Source: Anas platyrhynchos (taxonomy: Eukaryota; Chordata; Aves; Anseriformes; Anatidae). From it: a DNA stretch of 64,000 nt. Shown in pieces: positions 1 through 10,842 of the stretch. The first letter of the stretch is position 1; every line of letters starts with the position of its first letter. Location: the NCBI RefSeq assembly GCF_047663525.1, contig NC_092621.1:75382501-75446500 (forward strand). The letters are read 5' to 3'. The position numbers and the translations under genes are program-made. The notes under the pieces are model-generated. The model did not search any database. It was given only the letters and a program-made list of their open reading frames with translations, and was not told where the DNA came from.

Positions 1-515
1 GAGTCCCTCACTACTTTTGGGCCCCTCGCTACAAGAAGGACATGGAGGTGCTCGAGTGGGTCCAGAGAAGGGCGACGAAGCTGGTGAGGGGCCTGGAGAA
101 CAAGTCCTACGAGGAGCGGCTGAGGGAGCTGGGCTTGTTCAGCCTGGAGAAGAGGAGGCTCAGGGGCAACCTTATTGCTCTTTACAGATACCTCAAAGGA
201 GGCTGTAGTGAGGTGGGGGTTGGTCTGTTCTCCCACGTGCCTGGTGACAGGACGAGGGGGAATGGGCTAAAGTTGTGCCAGGGGAGTTTTAGGCTGGATG
301 TTAGGAAGAACTTTACCGAGAGGGTTGTTAAGACATTGGAACGGGCTGCCTAGGGAAGTGGTGGAGTCACCATCCCTGGAGGTCTTTAAAAGACGTTTAG
401 ATGTAGAGCTTAGGGATATGGTTTAGTGGGGGACTGTTAGTGTTAGGTCAGAGGTTGGACTGGGTGATCTTGAAGGTCTCTTCCAACCTAGACGATTCTG
501 TGTGATCTGTGTGAT
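1..515 (+). mobile_element. CR1 LINE, 3' part (5' end cut by window edge)
   Basis: The plus strand reads the C-terminal end of a CR1 ORF2-type reverse transcriptase protein. It includes the family signatures [34 protein letters not shown] and SDRTRGNG-like (here GDRTRGNG), then a short 3' UTR ending near 515 in a degenerate ATTCTGTG/TGTGAT octamer tail. A frameshift after about 353 breaks the frame just before the usual [16 protein letters not shown] segment, which is still legible in another frame at about 330-400. It is a dead, 5'-truncated copy. The truncation point lies outside the window, so its full length is unknown. Confidence 0.93.
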
Positions 516-1924
516 ATCAAGCCTGACTCTCGAAGTGGTGTATCTACACTGGGTTCTGAATCCACAACTTTGCTTACGTACACACGTTTACTTGCCAGCT
601 CAGTCTTTCACATTAACACTCCCCACATTTTCCAACTGTAGAGTAACTTATTTGTGCCAGCCTCAACTTCAGATGTGCTGATACCCTTTCCATGTTTTAT
701 ATACTTCTATGCATGTGTATGTCACGTTAGCCAAAGCTAGCAAGTAATCCCAGAATTAGACAGTCTCTATCAAGAGCAGAGATTGAGTGAATGAGTTAAG
801 AAAAAAATACTCTTGAAAGAAGATCTGCTAATGCAAATTCAGTTTGGTGCACAAATATTCAACAAAGTTGTTATTTAACTAACAGCTATTTAAAAATTAA
901 AGCATTTGTCCACTTTAACAGCATTCCTATTCCTGTGTAAACGAAGAGTGTGAGAATGAACATATCAGGTCAGTCCAAAAGTTCACACAGCCCAGAACCT
1001 CGCCTCTGACACTCACTGAGAGGTGTGTCTGGGAAAGACTTTGGGAAGGAACAAGCATACAACTGTATTTCCTCAAAACACGCTCCCAGAACCACACAAA
1101 CAGACAAATACACATGCTGACTGTACCAGGAAAAGCCATGACACCTATCCAAAAGCAAGACTAAATGTTTGAGAGAGAAACATCTTAAACACAGTAAAAG
1201 TGCGTAGAATGTATCCTTCACAGCTACAACTTACACCATGCAACAGAAATCAACATCTATGTAAAAGAGGAAGTAAAATAGCAATCCTATTTAAAGCACT
1301 TCAGCTGTGGACAGGGAATCTTGGTATAAAAAACTCTAATCATCATTTAAGTTAGACATTTTAAATTAACCCATTTAGAATGTCAATCAAAATTCCTCTT
1401 AAGGAGAAACTAGTACTAGTAATCAAATAACTCCTGCCAACAGCAGTATTCACTGACTTCAAGACTTCTTTCCCAAAACCTACGGTAGTCAGCCTACAGA
1501 TAAAGGCTGCAAAAATCTTCTAACAAAGCTCCAGGTAACAAACCTTTGCATTTTTAGGACAGACATTCCTGAAGCATTACTAATTGTTTTTGACCTTGTG
1601 AATGGGATTTCGGGACTATAGGACACAAAGATACACACATGTTTATAGACAATGTTTTGTCTGTTTGCAGTAATGCTTGTATATTTCTCATTATTTTCAT
1701 AAAATGCAATTTCAAGCCAGCAATAATTGTACATGATCATTTTAACAAATGCCAAGTTGTTTTTCACAGCAGTGATATATGGGAAAAACATACTTATTCC
1801 TCCTCAGAACACTAACACAGTCTTCAAAATGTTTATCAAGAATGAAACCTTAAAAAATGCAGATGATAACAAGAGCTGCGAGCAAACTGGTAACAATTGT
1901 AGCTTCATAAAACATGCACTTCAA
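516..1924. other. AT-rich non-coding stretch, nothing recognised
   Basis: No exon, RNA gene or transposon could be supported. The sequence is AT-rich with short open frames only. It sits between a CR1 end and the first copy of an unidentified repeat. If the CpG island near 20 kb promotes a minus-strand gene, this would be intronic. Confidence 0.5.
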
Positions 1925-2603
1925 AGTTCTGTGATGCCATGATTTAGACTAGGACAGACTAAACACATTATTTAGTATACAATAACTGGACTCGTGTCAA
2001 GAATTTGTCTTTTTACCCCTCTGTGAAAGAACAATTATTAATGCAAAGAACGTTACAAAGTCACAGATAAATGCTTTATTCCTCACTTAGCCCTTCCTTG
2101 CTGAAAGGAGCAGTGGATGTCAGAAGTCATAACGTGCAGAGACGAGTGTGCAAGCTACAGACACATGAGCTTGACCCCTGGTCTCCCTGGAGGTCCTCCA
2201 ATGCCAGGTATCCCTCAGGGCACACGTCTGCCTCTCCCTTCTAGGCTGAGGTAGGTGAGACATTTAAGAGGCAAATGGCATCTTACAGATTGTTCTTATT
2301 GTTCTTTATCAGTTGGTGGACAACTCTGAGCTGCTGTCTGTGCAGTGTAGTTGCTTGCCAAATATTGTTGTTATCATTTTGGTTTTGCTATTTCTACCAA
2401 TTCTAAACATTTATGTTACTTTTTTTTTTCTTTAATACCTGCCTGTTTTATCCAAACTTACGGACTTCCCTAACAACTACACAGCAACACAACAAAGGTC
2501 ATACTTACAGGCCTCCAAGATCACCGTAGTTACTTGGGTGGCACCAGCTCAGTAGACCAAGGCATTCCTCGTAAGGGGGTGTTGAGAGGCAGGAGACCTT
2601 TTC
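1925..2603 (+). repeat. Unidentified ~650-bp repeat, copy A
   Basis: This stretch is colinear with 5615-6262. Shared blocks, in order, are GACTAAACAC, CCCTCTGTGAAAGA, AATGCAAAGAACGTT, GCTGAAAGGAGCAG, GGAGGTC, CCCTAACAACT and GATCACCGTAGTTACT (slightly different in copy B). Similarity fades at about 1925. At the right it ends where a CR1 fragment begins, so the CR1 may have inserted into or next to it. I cannot assign a family. It could be an old non-autonomous element or a local segmental duplication. Confidence 0.6.
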
Positions 2604-2898
2604 TCCATTAACACCAGCGACAGGACCCGCGGGAACGGGGTTAAGCTGAGGCAGGGGAAGTTTAGGCTTGACATCAGGAGGGGGTTCTTCACAGAGAGAG
2701 TGGTTGCACACTGGAACAGGCTCCCCAGGGAAGTGGTCACTGCACCGAGCCTGACTGAATTTAAGAAGAGATTGGACTGTGCACTTAGTCACATGGGCTG
2801 AACTTTTGGGTAGACCTGTGCGGTGTCAAGAGTTGGACTTGATGATCCTTAAGGGTCCCTTCCAACTCAGGATATTCTATGATTCTATGATTCTATGT
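2604..2898 (+). mobile_element. CR1 LINE 3' fragment
   Basis: It begins inside the frame equivalent to [18 protein letters not shown] and runs through the 3' UTR. It ends in three clear ATTCTATG units (about 2873-2898), the 3' terminal repeat typical of CR1. The 5' truncation abuts the end of the unidentified repeat copy A. The coding remnant is too short to function. Confidence 0.93.
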
Positions 2899-4002
2899 TT
2901 CACTTTCACCCCTGCTTGACACCTTAGTAACTCTTACTATTCTGACAATATGCAGTGTGAGGTTTACTTACTTGTATCATAAATGACATCACCTGCAACA
3001 GTCTCCAGAATTTTACATACAGGACTAGAGCAACAATAACTCATATTGTAAGTACTCCCAACAATGGTATGAGGATGGGGTAAACGAGGAGGTAGAACAA
3101 GGCATGAGCGTTTGGACTCCCAACAGAGTGTCTCTCTTGAGGATACACTTCAGCTGCATATTCTATACATACTCGGGGCTACACGGTGAGCAGTCTCAAG
3201 TGAAACAGCTCCAGAGGGCATCAGCAACCACCCAAGCATCAATACAGATGCTTCACCTGTGCCATTTCCTCAGTAATATACCACCAGCTTGTCTTGTGGC
3301 TTTGACTTCCACATCCTCATTTGATTATACTTCACCCTCATACGCTTCTATCGCCTGCTGGGTGGGACTCCAACCTGTCAACAATTTAACCAGTGCAAAG
3401 GGCACTCATGCTTCTTTTCCTGTTCGGATACAGTTTTCCTCATGTCCACAGTAGCTTTGGCTCCAGAATCCAAGGACTATTCCTGTCTCCCTCCCCATAT
3501 ATCCTTTGAAAACCCACTGGACTGACTCGACCCCGCTGGTGCATACAGCACATTTCAGACACTGGAACTATGCCTCCATCCTCGTGGCAGGTAGCTACAG
3601 AGGTATTGTGCCCCATCCAGGGATAAGGACCTGCAGTTTACACTCAGTGGCCATAGAAATTAATAAAAACACATTAGTTGTATCAATGGCTGCACACCAG
3701 GCAGCATTTATTTATTTATTGCTTTAAGCTCATGTCGTAGTTGTAGCACACGAATTCAGCAGCACTGGGGGATGTTGTTACCTCATTCAGACCGTTACAG
3801 TCTATGGTTTATCTCCTGCCCCTGTCGGGTTTTCACACCAGCCAGGTAAGGCTGCTAAGGGCAAACGGCTTCAAATAAATAGTGCAGAAGTATAAAGTCA
3901 AGGGATAAGATCATTTAAGGGACAGATTGAATTCCTGCTGTTTTGATAATCTCATCAGTGTTGCAGTTGGCACTGATGGAGGTAACATGTCTCCTACGAA
4001 GA
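2899..4002. other. Non-coding stretch, nothing recognised
   Basis: There is no support for a gene here. Apparent open frames at 3104-3454 and 3506-3727 have no recognisable domain, and the minus-strand readings carry stops at about the chance rate. The end of the stretch borders an old CR1 fragment. Confidence 0.5.
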
Positions 4003-4384
4003 AAAACAGAGAGCTGGGGATGTTCTGCTCCCCAGAGGAGGCTGCAGGGTGACTGCACTGCGGCTTTTCAATACTTAAAGGGGGCTTGTAGAAATGACAG
4101 AGAGCAACTCTTTGCTTAGGCATATAACAACAGCACAAGGAGGAATTGTTTTAAACCAAAAGAGGGGAGATTTAGATTAGATGTTAGAAGGAAATCCTTC
4201 ACTCACGATGGTGGTGAAGTCCTAGAAAGGCTGTCCAGAGAAGCTGGATGCCCCATCCCTGGAAGTGCTCAAGGCCAGGCTTGCAGCCTGATCAAGTGGG
4301 TGGCATCCATGCCCACAGCAGGGGTGTTGGAGCTGGGTGATATTTAACCCTTCTAACTTGAGGCATTCAATACTTCTATGATAT
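4003..4384 (+). mobile_element. CR1 LINE 3' fragment, old
   Basis: Degenerate CR1 3' sequence. It contains the GAGAGCTGGGGATGTTCTG start of the LGLFSLE region, the TTTAGATTAGATGTTAGAAGG segment in altered form, GATGCCCCATCCCTGGAAGTG, and a 3' UTR with ATGCCCACAGCAGGGGTGTTGG. It ends near ACTTCTATGATATG. Many indels disrupt the frame, so it is older than the copies at 1 and 8332. Confidence 0.85.
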
Positions 4385-4461
4385 GAGTCTGTGACCTATA
4401 ACATATCTGTGGAAAGGGATATGGAAGTTCTGTGGATGATGGCAAGTTTGGCCTGACTCCA

Positions 4462-4913
4462 CAGTGTGCCCTAGGGGCCAACAGGGCGGACCAGACCCTG
4501 AGGTGCCTCAGGAACAGCACTCCCAGCTGGGTGAGGAAAAACACTGTCCTGCTCTGCTCTGGTGCAGCCTCACATTCCTGCAATCCGGGAAGGACAAAAA
4601 ACTATCAGAGAGCTTCCTAAGGAGGGCTGCAAAGATGGTGAAAGGTCTGGAAGAGATTTATGAGGAGCGGCTGAGGCCCCTTGATGTGTTCAGCCTGGAG
4701 GAGGCCAAGGGGAGGCCTGATGGCGGCCTGCAGCTGCCTCAGGAGGGGAGCGGAGGGGCAGGCGCTGAGCTCTGCTCTCTGGGGACAGTGACAGGACCCG
4801 AGGGGACGGCATGGAGCTGGGACAGGGGAGGGTCAGGCTGGGGGTTAGGGAAAGGGTCTGCACCCAGAGGGGGTCGGGCACTGGGACAGGCTCCCCAGGG
4901 CAGTGGGATCACT
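4462..4913 (+). mobile_element. CR1 LINE fragment lacking its 3' tail
   Basis: A second CR1 piece in the same orientation, 80 bases after the previous one. It covers the reverse-transcriptase C-terminus (YEERLRPLDVFSLEEAKGR-like region) to the GQAPQGSG equivalent of RLPREVV. It is GC-rich and several frame breaks are visible. No octamer tail follows, so it is truncated at both ends. Confidence 0.85.
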
Positions 4914-5614
4914 CTTGAAGAGTAACACAGTTTCAGTTTCTGCTATCACCAGTTTTTTTGTGACTTTTCAGCCTTTCTCCCAGTCTGGCAGCACCTGCAG
5001 CATGGAACAACCTCCTCACGTGAATGTTAAGAGAGGAGTAGTTAAGATATACTGTTCAGACAACCTTGACTCCCATTTCTTCAAACTGCTACTTAAGTAA
5101 CAACAACCCCCAGGCTCCTAATCACCCCCCCCCAGGAATCACAGTAGACAGTCCCAAGAACAGCCCAAACAGTCTCAGGAAGATTAGTTGTATCCTCACA
5201 GTTGCTCAATAAAAAAAACACACCAAGGAAGGGAAAAAAAAATAATTTTTATGATTTTAATGTGTTTCAAGAATGTTACTGCTATTTTATGTGCACTATT
5301 GAAATGCCACCCACCCCACAGAGAAGGCAGTGTGAAGATACAGCTGGTACTGGCACCATCACGCTGAATAGCTGCTGGTGTTGTTACACACGAGTAGCAC
5401 AGCTCAGGTGGGTGTACTCGGTGCACTCCCTGCCATACCCCTGCCTCTGAGCACCACACACATTCCTGGCTCCACCAGACGACACTGGGAGAACTAACCT
5501 GGCAGCTGTGGGCAGCCTCAGCACCGTCAGTGTTCCTACAGCACTACTGCTGTACAATCCTCGTCTCACAGAAATCCCACTTCTGATACCAGTTTTTTTT
5601 TTTCCCTCTTTATT
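4914..5614. other. Non-coding stretch with low-complexity runs
   Basis: No gene is supported. It holds short C and A/T homopolymers (a C run near 5126, A runs near 5212 and 5234, a T run near 5593). It leads directly into copy B of the unidentified repeat. Confidence 0.45.
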
Positions 5615-6262
5615 AATGGCACAGGTTATGTCAGGACAGACCAAACACCAGCATTAATTAGTAGGCAATAATACAGTTCACGTGGAGGAATATAACTTTT
5701 TATTCCCTCTGTGAAAGAGTGCTGATTAATGCGAGGAACGTTGCAAAGTTACAGAACAGCATTTCTCTGTAGCTCATCATCCCCGCTGAAAGGAGCAGCG
5801 GGTGTCAGGAGCAGGATGCTGAGTGTTGCTGGTTCCAGCTGTGGAGGTCTGAAGTCAGGTGTCCACAGAGGTCCTCCCTGCACCTCTCTGTACCCCTTCC
5901 CTTCAGTATGGGGTGGGTCACATTTACAGGGGGAGAGCATCCTCCAGATTTTAATCTATTTTTAACCTTTTGTGGCTGGTAGACATATGCAAGCTGTTAC
6001 TCACTGACTGTCGCAGTGGGTCACTGGGCAAATATTCCAATGCAAGTTTATGCAAGTTTAGCTTGGCTGTTTTTAACGATGAAGCTCCCCCACCCCTCCG
6101 CACTAGATGGTGCTTTATCTAACAAAAGTCCTATCCCTAACAACTGTGAGGCAACATAAGGAAGTTCAAACCGAGGGCATCCAACATCACCCTAATTACT
6201 CAAGTGATGTCAGCTCTGTAGGCCCAGTCATACGGTAACTGCGGCTCGCAGACACGTGAGCA
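5615..6262 (+). repeat. Unidentified ~650-bp repeat, copy B
   Basis: Colinear with 1925-2603 in the same orientation, offset by about 3.7 kb. Matching blocks include GGACAGACCAAACAC, CCCTCTGTGAAAGAG, GAGGAACGTTGCAAAG, CGCTGAAAGGAGCAG and CCCTAACAACTGTGAGGCAACA. The two copies are clearly diverged, with many substitutions and indels. An internal 10-bp tandem duplication (TGCAAGTTTA twice) lies at 6042-6061. Flanks outside the repeat do not match, which favours an interspersed element over one long tandem duplication. Confidence 0.6.
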
Positions 6263-8331
6263 GGAGAAACTATGCAGCACAGGCACTGGAACTGCAAGAA
6301 ATCTGCATAAGGAAAATCACAACTATTTTAAAAAAGAGTAGTTTCTAATCACCTTTAACCCCTATGCACATCACTACAATAGCAGGCCACCACAGGACAG
6401 TCCTGCTTCCTTTGAACTACACTTGAGGTGGTTACACTTCAAACTTAATGCATTTTGTAATTCTCACATAAAAATTCTTGCAGTACTCCTTCACTGCAAG
6501 CTCACAAGCACTCCAGTGACATGAGACTACTTGAGGATGAATTGTGAAGGCTTTTTGCAGAATTTCAACATACAACGGAGTTTTTGAATGGGAAAGAAAA
6601 CTTTTTTTTTTTTTTACAAGCACTGCCAATTTTCAATGATTATAAACTATCAATAATTACTGCCCTCAAGCAGAACTCTTATAAACTGAATTCTTTTTAG
6701 CATTCTAAAGGCACCAATGCTCTGTCAAAGTGCCCAATATAACAATTTAAAAAAATAATTGATTACTTATGTACAAAAATGAGAATTTGTCAGACTGTAG
6801 GCCCAGGATGCATCTCCAGGAAAGAAAACTCACACTGTCCTCTCCACAGCAAGGATATCCCACACGACAACCCAGGGGACTCTGTCCTGAGCTCAAACAT
6901 AAATGCACATGAAAAGAGAGTTAGAGGTTTTCAGAGAACTGTATAGCTTCCCAAGTCAAAATATCAAGCAAAATAGATTTACCATGTTATTTTGAGCTCA
7001 AATTAAGAGAGCTCTACATTAGACTACTAACACAAGAATTTTATAATCCCCAGTGCTCCTGGACAAGGTTGCCTGACAGATTAAACAGAAACCTAAGTTT
7101 TCAGGGTGTGCTAAAGCTGGAAATACAACACAGTATATACCTGTGCTTTATATTATGATGCAAACACAGAATTCACTACCCGTTAAGGTCTGCAAAGTTG
7201 TGTAAGTGCGGGAGCAGGAAAACAGTAGGTTATTCTACAGAACCATTTCATTTGTTTTCACTTCTGTAAGAGAAATAATAATTTGCCTTTTATTCCACGA
7301 CTTGTGGCACAGACATGACAAAACCTACCAGCACCACAACTGGATTAATATGTTATTACCACTGCCTCCCCTTCCCAGTACTCTCACACCTAGTGCGAGA
7401 AGGCAGTCAAGCTTAATTTTCGTTTTACTTTTTGTGGCCTTCAATAGTATGACATGCTTGGCTGTTTCCTGCTGATTTCTGAACCGCTGTAAAAGGATTG
7501 TTTAAATACTGTGAAATGCAAAGTAAACTAGGAGCATATCAACTTTCAACATACCAACATATCAATTTGCTCCTAGCAGAGTGGGCAGAATTCAGTAGTG
7601 CTCTACCAGTGTTACTGACCTGAAGGCAAGAAAAGAAATACTACTTACTATTTTCTGAACTCTACAGAGAGCAGCATTGCACAGTCTCAGGAAGTGATTC
7701 ATGACTCTTTTAAAAGTCATTATTAGCTGATATTGGGGATGTAAGAAAACACATCAGAAGCAGAAAAGGGTCCAAACAACTCAACACCCGATCAAATTGA
7801 AGGAGTCCCAAAACTATTAACGTAATGAAGGTAATGAAATGATCTGCAGATCAGATTTTTATACAAGTTTCCTCTCTGCTCCCTGACAGATTTAATTTAT
7901 ATGATAAAATAAATGTTGTGCACTTGATTTCCATTTTAAGAGTAATTTATGAGCAATTATAATGGAGTATGTCCATTTGAAAATGATTAATCTGAAGCTC
8001 AGAACAACTTACATCTTCCAAATTCAAGCTTTTCCCTTTCCCAGTGCACTAGTATAGCCTATTCACACTTAAAACAACTGAACAACATTCATTTCAGTGA
8101 ACATCTCAAATTTCTTGAGCTGCCTTTCCACATAAAGACAAGAACACACCTGCTACTCCATCAAAACAATAAGGTATCTGGGTTGTACACTAGGAGAACT
8201 GCTAAACAAGCATCACTAATACCAATGATTCTAGAGTCTGTGAAATAAGCATACTAAAATGTAAGGCCCACCAAGCTTGCACAAATGCAAGAGCGGAAAA
8301 AGAGAAAAGTTATAAATTACACCATTTAAAC
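6263..8331. other. Non-coding stretch, possible conserved non-coding sequence near 7870-8040
   Basis: No coding exon, RNA or transposon recognised. The part near 7870-8040 is AT-rich with several TAAT/ATTA cores and few low-complexity runs, the kind of composition seen in developmental enhancers. That is impression only, without alignment. Confidence 0.4.
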
Positions 8332-9228
8332 ATCACAGAATCACAGAATTGAAGAGGTTGGAAGGGGCCTGGAGAGATCATCGGGTCCAACCCTTCTACC
8401 AAAGCAGGTTCCTTAGAGCAGGCTGCCCAGGTAGGAGTCCAGATGGGCCTTGAATATCTCCAGAGAAGGAGACTCCACAACCTCCCTGGGCAGCCTGTCC
8501 CAGTGCTCCGTCAGCCTCACCGCGAAGAAGTTCTTTGGCATGTTGGTGTGGAACTGCCTGGGCTCCATCTTGTCGCCATTGCCTCTTGTCCTGTCCCCAC
8601 AAACCACTGAGAAGAGGTTGGCCAAATCCCTCTGTCTCCCACACCTCAGCTATTTATATACACTGAGGAGATCCCCTCTCAGTCTTCTCTTCTCCAGGCT
8701 GAACAGACCTAGATCTCTCAGCCTTTCCTCATAACGAAGATGCTCCAGGCCCTGTATCAGCTGTGCGGCCCTCCACTGGACTCTTCCCAGGAGAAAAGAA
8801 AAGAGTCCAGTCTTTTCTTTCCTGTCTTTTTTGTACTGGGGAGCCCAGAACTGGACACAGTACTCCAGGTGAGGCCTGAGCAGGGCAGAGTAGAGGGGGA
8901 GGATCACCTCCCTTGACCTGCTGGCCATGCTCCTTTTAATGCACGCCAGGATCCCATTGTCCGTCTTGGCCACCAGGGCACACTGCTGGCTCATGGCCAA
9001 CCTGTCATCCACCAGGACCCCCAGGTCCTTCTCCTCAGAGCTCCTCTCCAGCAGGTCGTCCCCCAGCCTGTACTGATACATGCAGTTGTTCCTTCCCAGG
9101 TGCAGGTCTCTACACTTGCTCTTATTAAATCTCATTTGGTTTCTTCCTGCCCATCTCTCCAGCCTGTCCAGGTCTCGCTGAATGACAGTACAGCCTTCTG
9201 CTGTGTCAGCCAGAAAGAAGTCCACACC
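8332..9228 (-). mobile_element. CR1 LINE, 5'-truncated, ~0.9 kb
   Basis: Read on the minus strand, the element starts at about 9228 within the reverse-transcriptase C-terminal region ([10 protein letters not shown], then [38 protein letters not shown]). It stays open for 191 codons to 8650. A second frame covers the last part (SDRTRGNG and [16 protein letters not shown] equivalents, 8413-8625). The 3' end at 8332-8349 is a double ATCACAGA tail. An odd inverted-repeat insertion at 8776-8820 adds residues between YKKD and the QRRA-like motif. The catalytic YADD part is missing, so it cannot move itself. Confidence 0.95.
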
Positions 9229-10134
9229 TGAATGAGGACATGGTGTAGAAATGCCTTACAACCTACTTTATTACAGGAGTTCCCAGAAGAACTTGGCGTG
9301 AGTCAGATGTAGGTATCAGTGTAACAGTTTACTACTGTTCACCTGAACAGAACAGTAATGTGACGCTCCACAGACTTTTATGACCATGTTTCCTTCAGAA
9401 ATAAAGAGAAAAGAGTCTTCAGTAACATTAAATCTGCATCTGGATGTACAGACTGCTCCCCCACTAAAGACTGACTGCTTCAGATTTTAAAGTAAGATAC
9501 AGATTTGTTACAACGGGCAATAGGATAATTAAATTAAGTTCCAAACAGACTTCATGACCAGACTCCACAAGTCAGGATGCTATAAGGTCACAAACCTTTC
9601 ACTTACGGTATACTGCAGTGCAAGAACCTAGGGAAATAATATTTTCCTCTAGGTTCTTTCCTCTTAAGCATAATGTTCAGACTGCTTGAGACACTTGCAA
9701 TGGATCAAGGAGAGCAAAGCAGTAAAATAAACTATCAGCAAGGGCAACCTTGAATATGTAATTATAAAGAGCAGTAGAATTAGTGAGATAAGTTTTTAAA
9801 AGAATCTAGAAGACACGTTTTTATTTTTAAAGTATGGAGTATATTCACATGGTATGATGGCTTTAAACTCATCCTGAAGAACAAGAATCTGTACACAGCT
9901 TTGGATGCCGCAGGAACCAAACAGGCATCACAACACAGAAGCAGAGCACCTGCTGTGTGTCAAAACAAACAAACAAACAAAAAAAACACAAAAAAAAACC
10001 ACCACATCATCTCTTCTTTGTGGCACTATCACCAGCTTGTAATTTTCAGTAATGTTGTTTTCTGATGGTTTAAATACAAACTTTACTAGCAATAAGGATA
10101 AACATCTATGCCTCCTACTTAGCTTAACATTTAA
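9229..10134. other. Non-coding stretch
   Basis: No gene supported. It contains a CAAA-rich low-complexity run at about 9964-10000. It precedes the target site of the solo LTR. Confidence 0.45.
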
Positions 10135-10139
10135 ATATG

Positions 10140-10837
10140 TGTACTGGGTCTGGCTGGAATGTTAACTTTCCCGGCAGCAGCCCATACAGTGTCGTACTCT
10201 GTACTTGTAGCTGGAATAGCAGTGTTATCACACCAGTGTTGTGTCTACTGCTGAGCAGCAGTGGCACAGTATTAGGCCTTTCTCTAACCCTCCTAGGGGG
10301 TGGGCAAAAGGTGAGGAGAGAAACATCACTAGGGCAGCTGACCTAAACCAATCAAAGGGATATTCCATACCATGTGATGTCACACTCAGCAATAAAAGGT
10401 GGAAACAGGAAGAAGAGGGGAGGGGTGGGCTCTCGTTTGGAAGACGTCGGTCCTCCTCTCGAACACCGGCTGCGTGCGTTGAGGCCTTGCTTCAAGGACG
10501 TGGTCAATCATGGCTCATTTGTGGGAAGTAGAGAGTAATTGCTTTCCTCTGCACTTCCATATAGCCTTCATTTATTTTGTTTGTTTGTTTTCCTCCCTTC
10601 TTTTTATTTTCCTTTTTTCCCCTCCCTTTCCCCTTTCCCTTTTTATTTCCCCTTAAATTGTTTAATTCATGGTAGTCTTTATTTAATTATTATAATTATT
10701 TCCCTTTAATTAAATTATCCTTATCTCAACCCGTGAGTTGTTCTTTGCTTTACTTCTCCCCCTCCTCATCATCTAAAGGAGGGGGAGTGAGAGAGCGGTT
10801 GTGGGGTTTAGCTGCCCAGTACGGTAAAACCACCACA
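10140..10837 (+). mobile_element. Solo LTR of an ERVL-like avian endogenous retrovirus
   Basis: The 698-bp element starts TGTACTGGGTCTGGCTGG and ends AAAACCACCACA, the TG...CA ends expected of an LTR. It is flanked by a perfect 5-bp duplication, ATATG, at 10135-10139 and 10838-10842; five bases is usual for ERVL-type integration. Internal signals are a CRE-like TGATGTCACA at 10375, a TATA-like AATAAAAGG at 10391 and a U5-like TTATCTCAACCCGTGAG near 10720. The overall layout matches an LTR class I know from bird genomes other than fowl. No internal retroviral genes flank it, so it is a solo LTR left by recombination. A pyrimidine-rich, AT-rich tract at about 10558-10725 is unusually long. Confidence 0.9.
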
Positions 10838-10842
10838 ATATG

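Noticed and set aside
3090-3651. Apparent decayed coding frame on the minus strand between CR1 fragments
   Set aside because: I counted about seven in-frame stops in roughly 187 codons, close to random expectation, and could match no motif to a retroviral or LINE protein.
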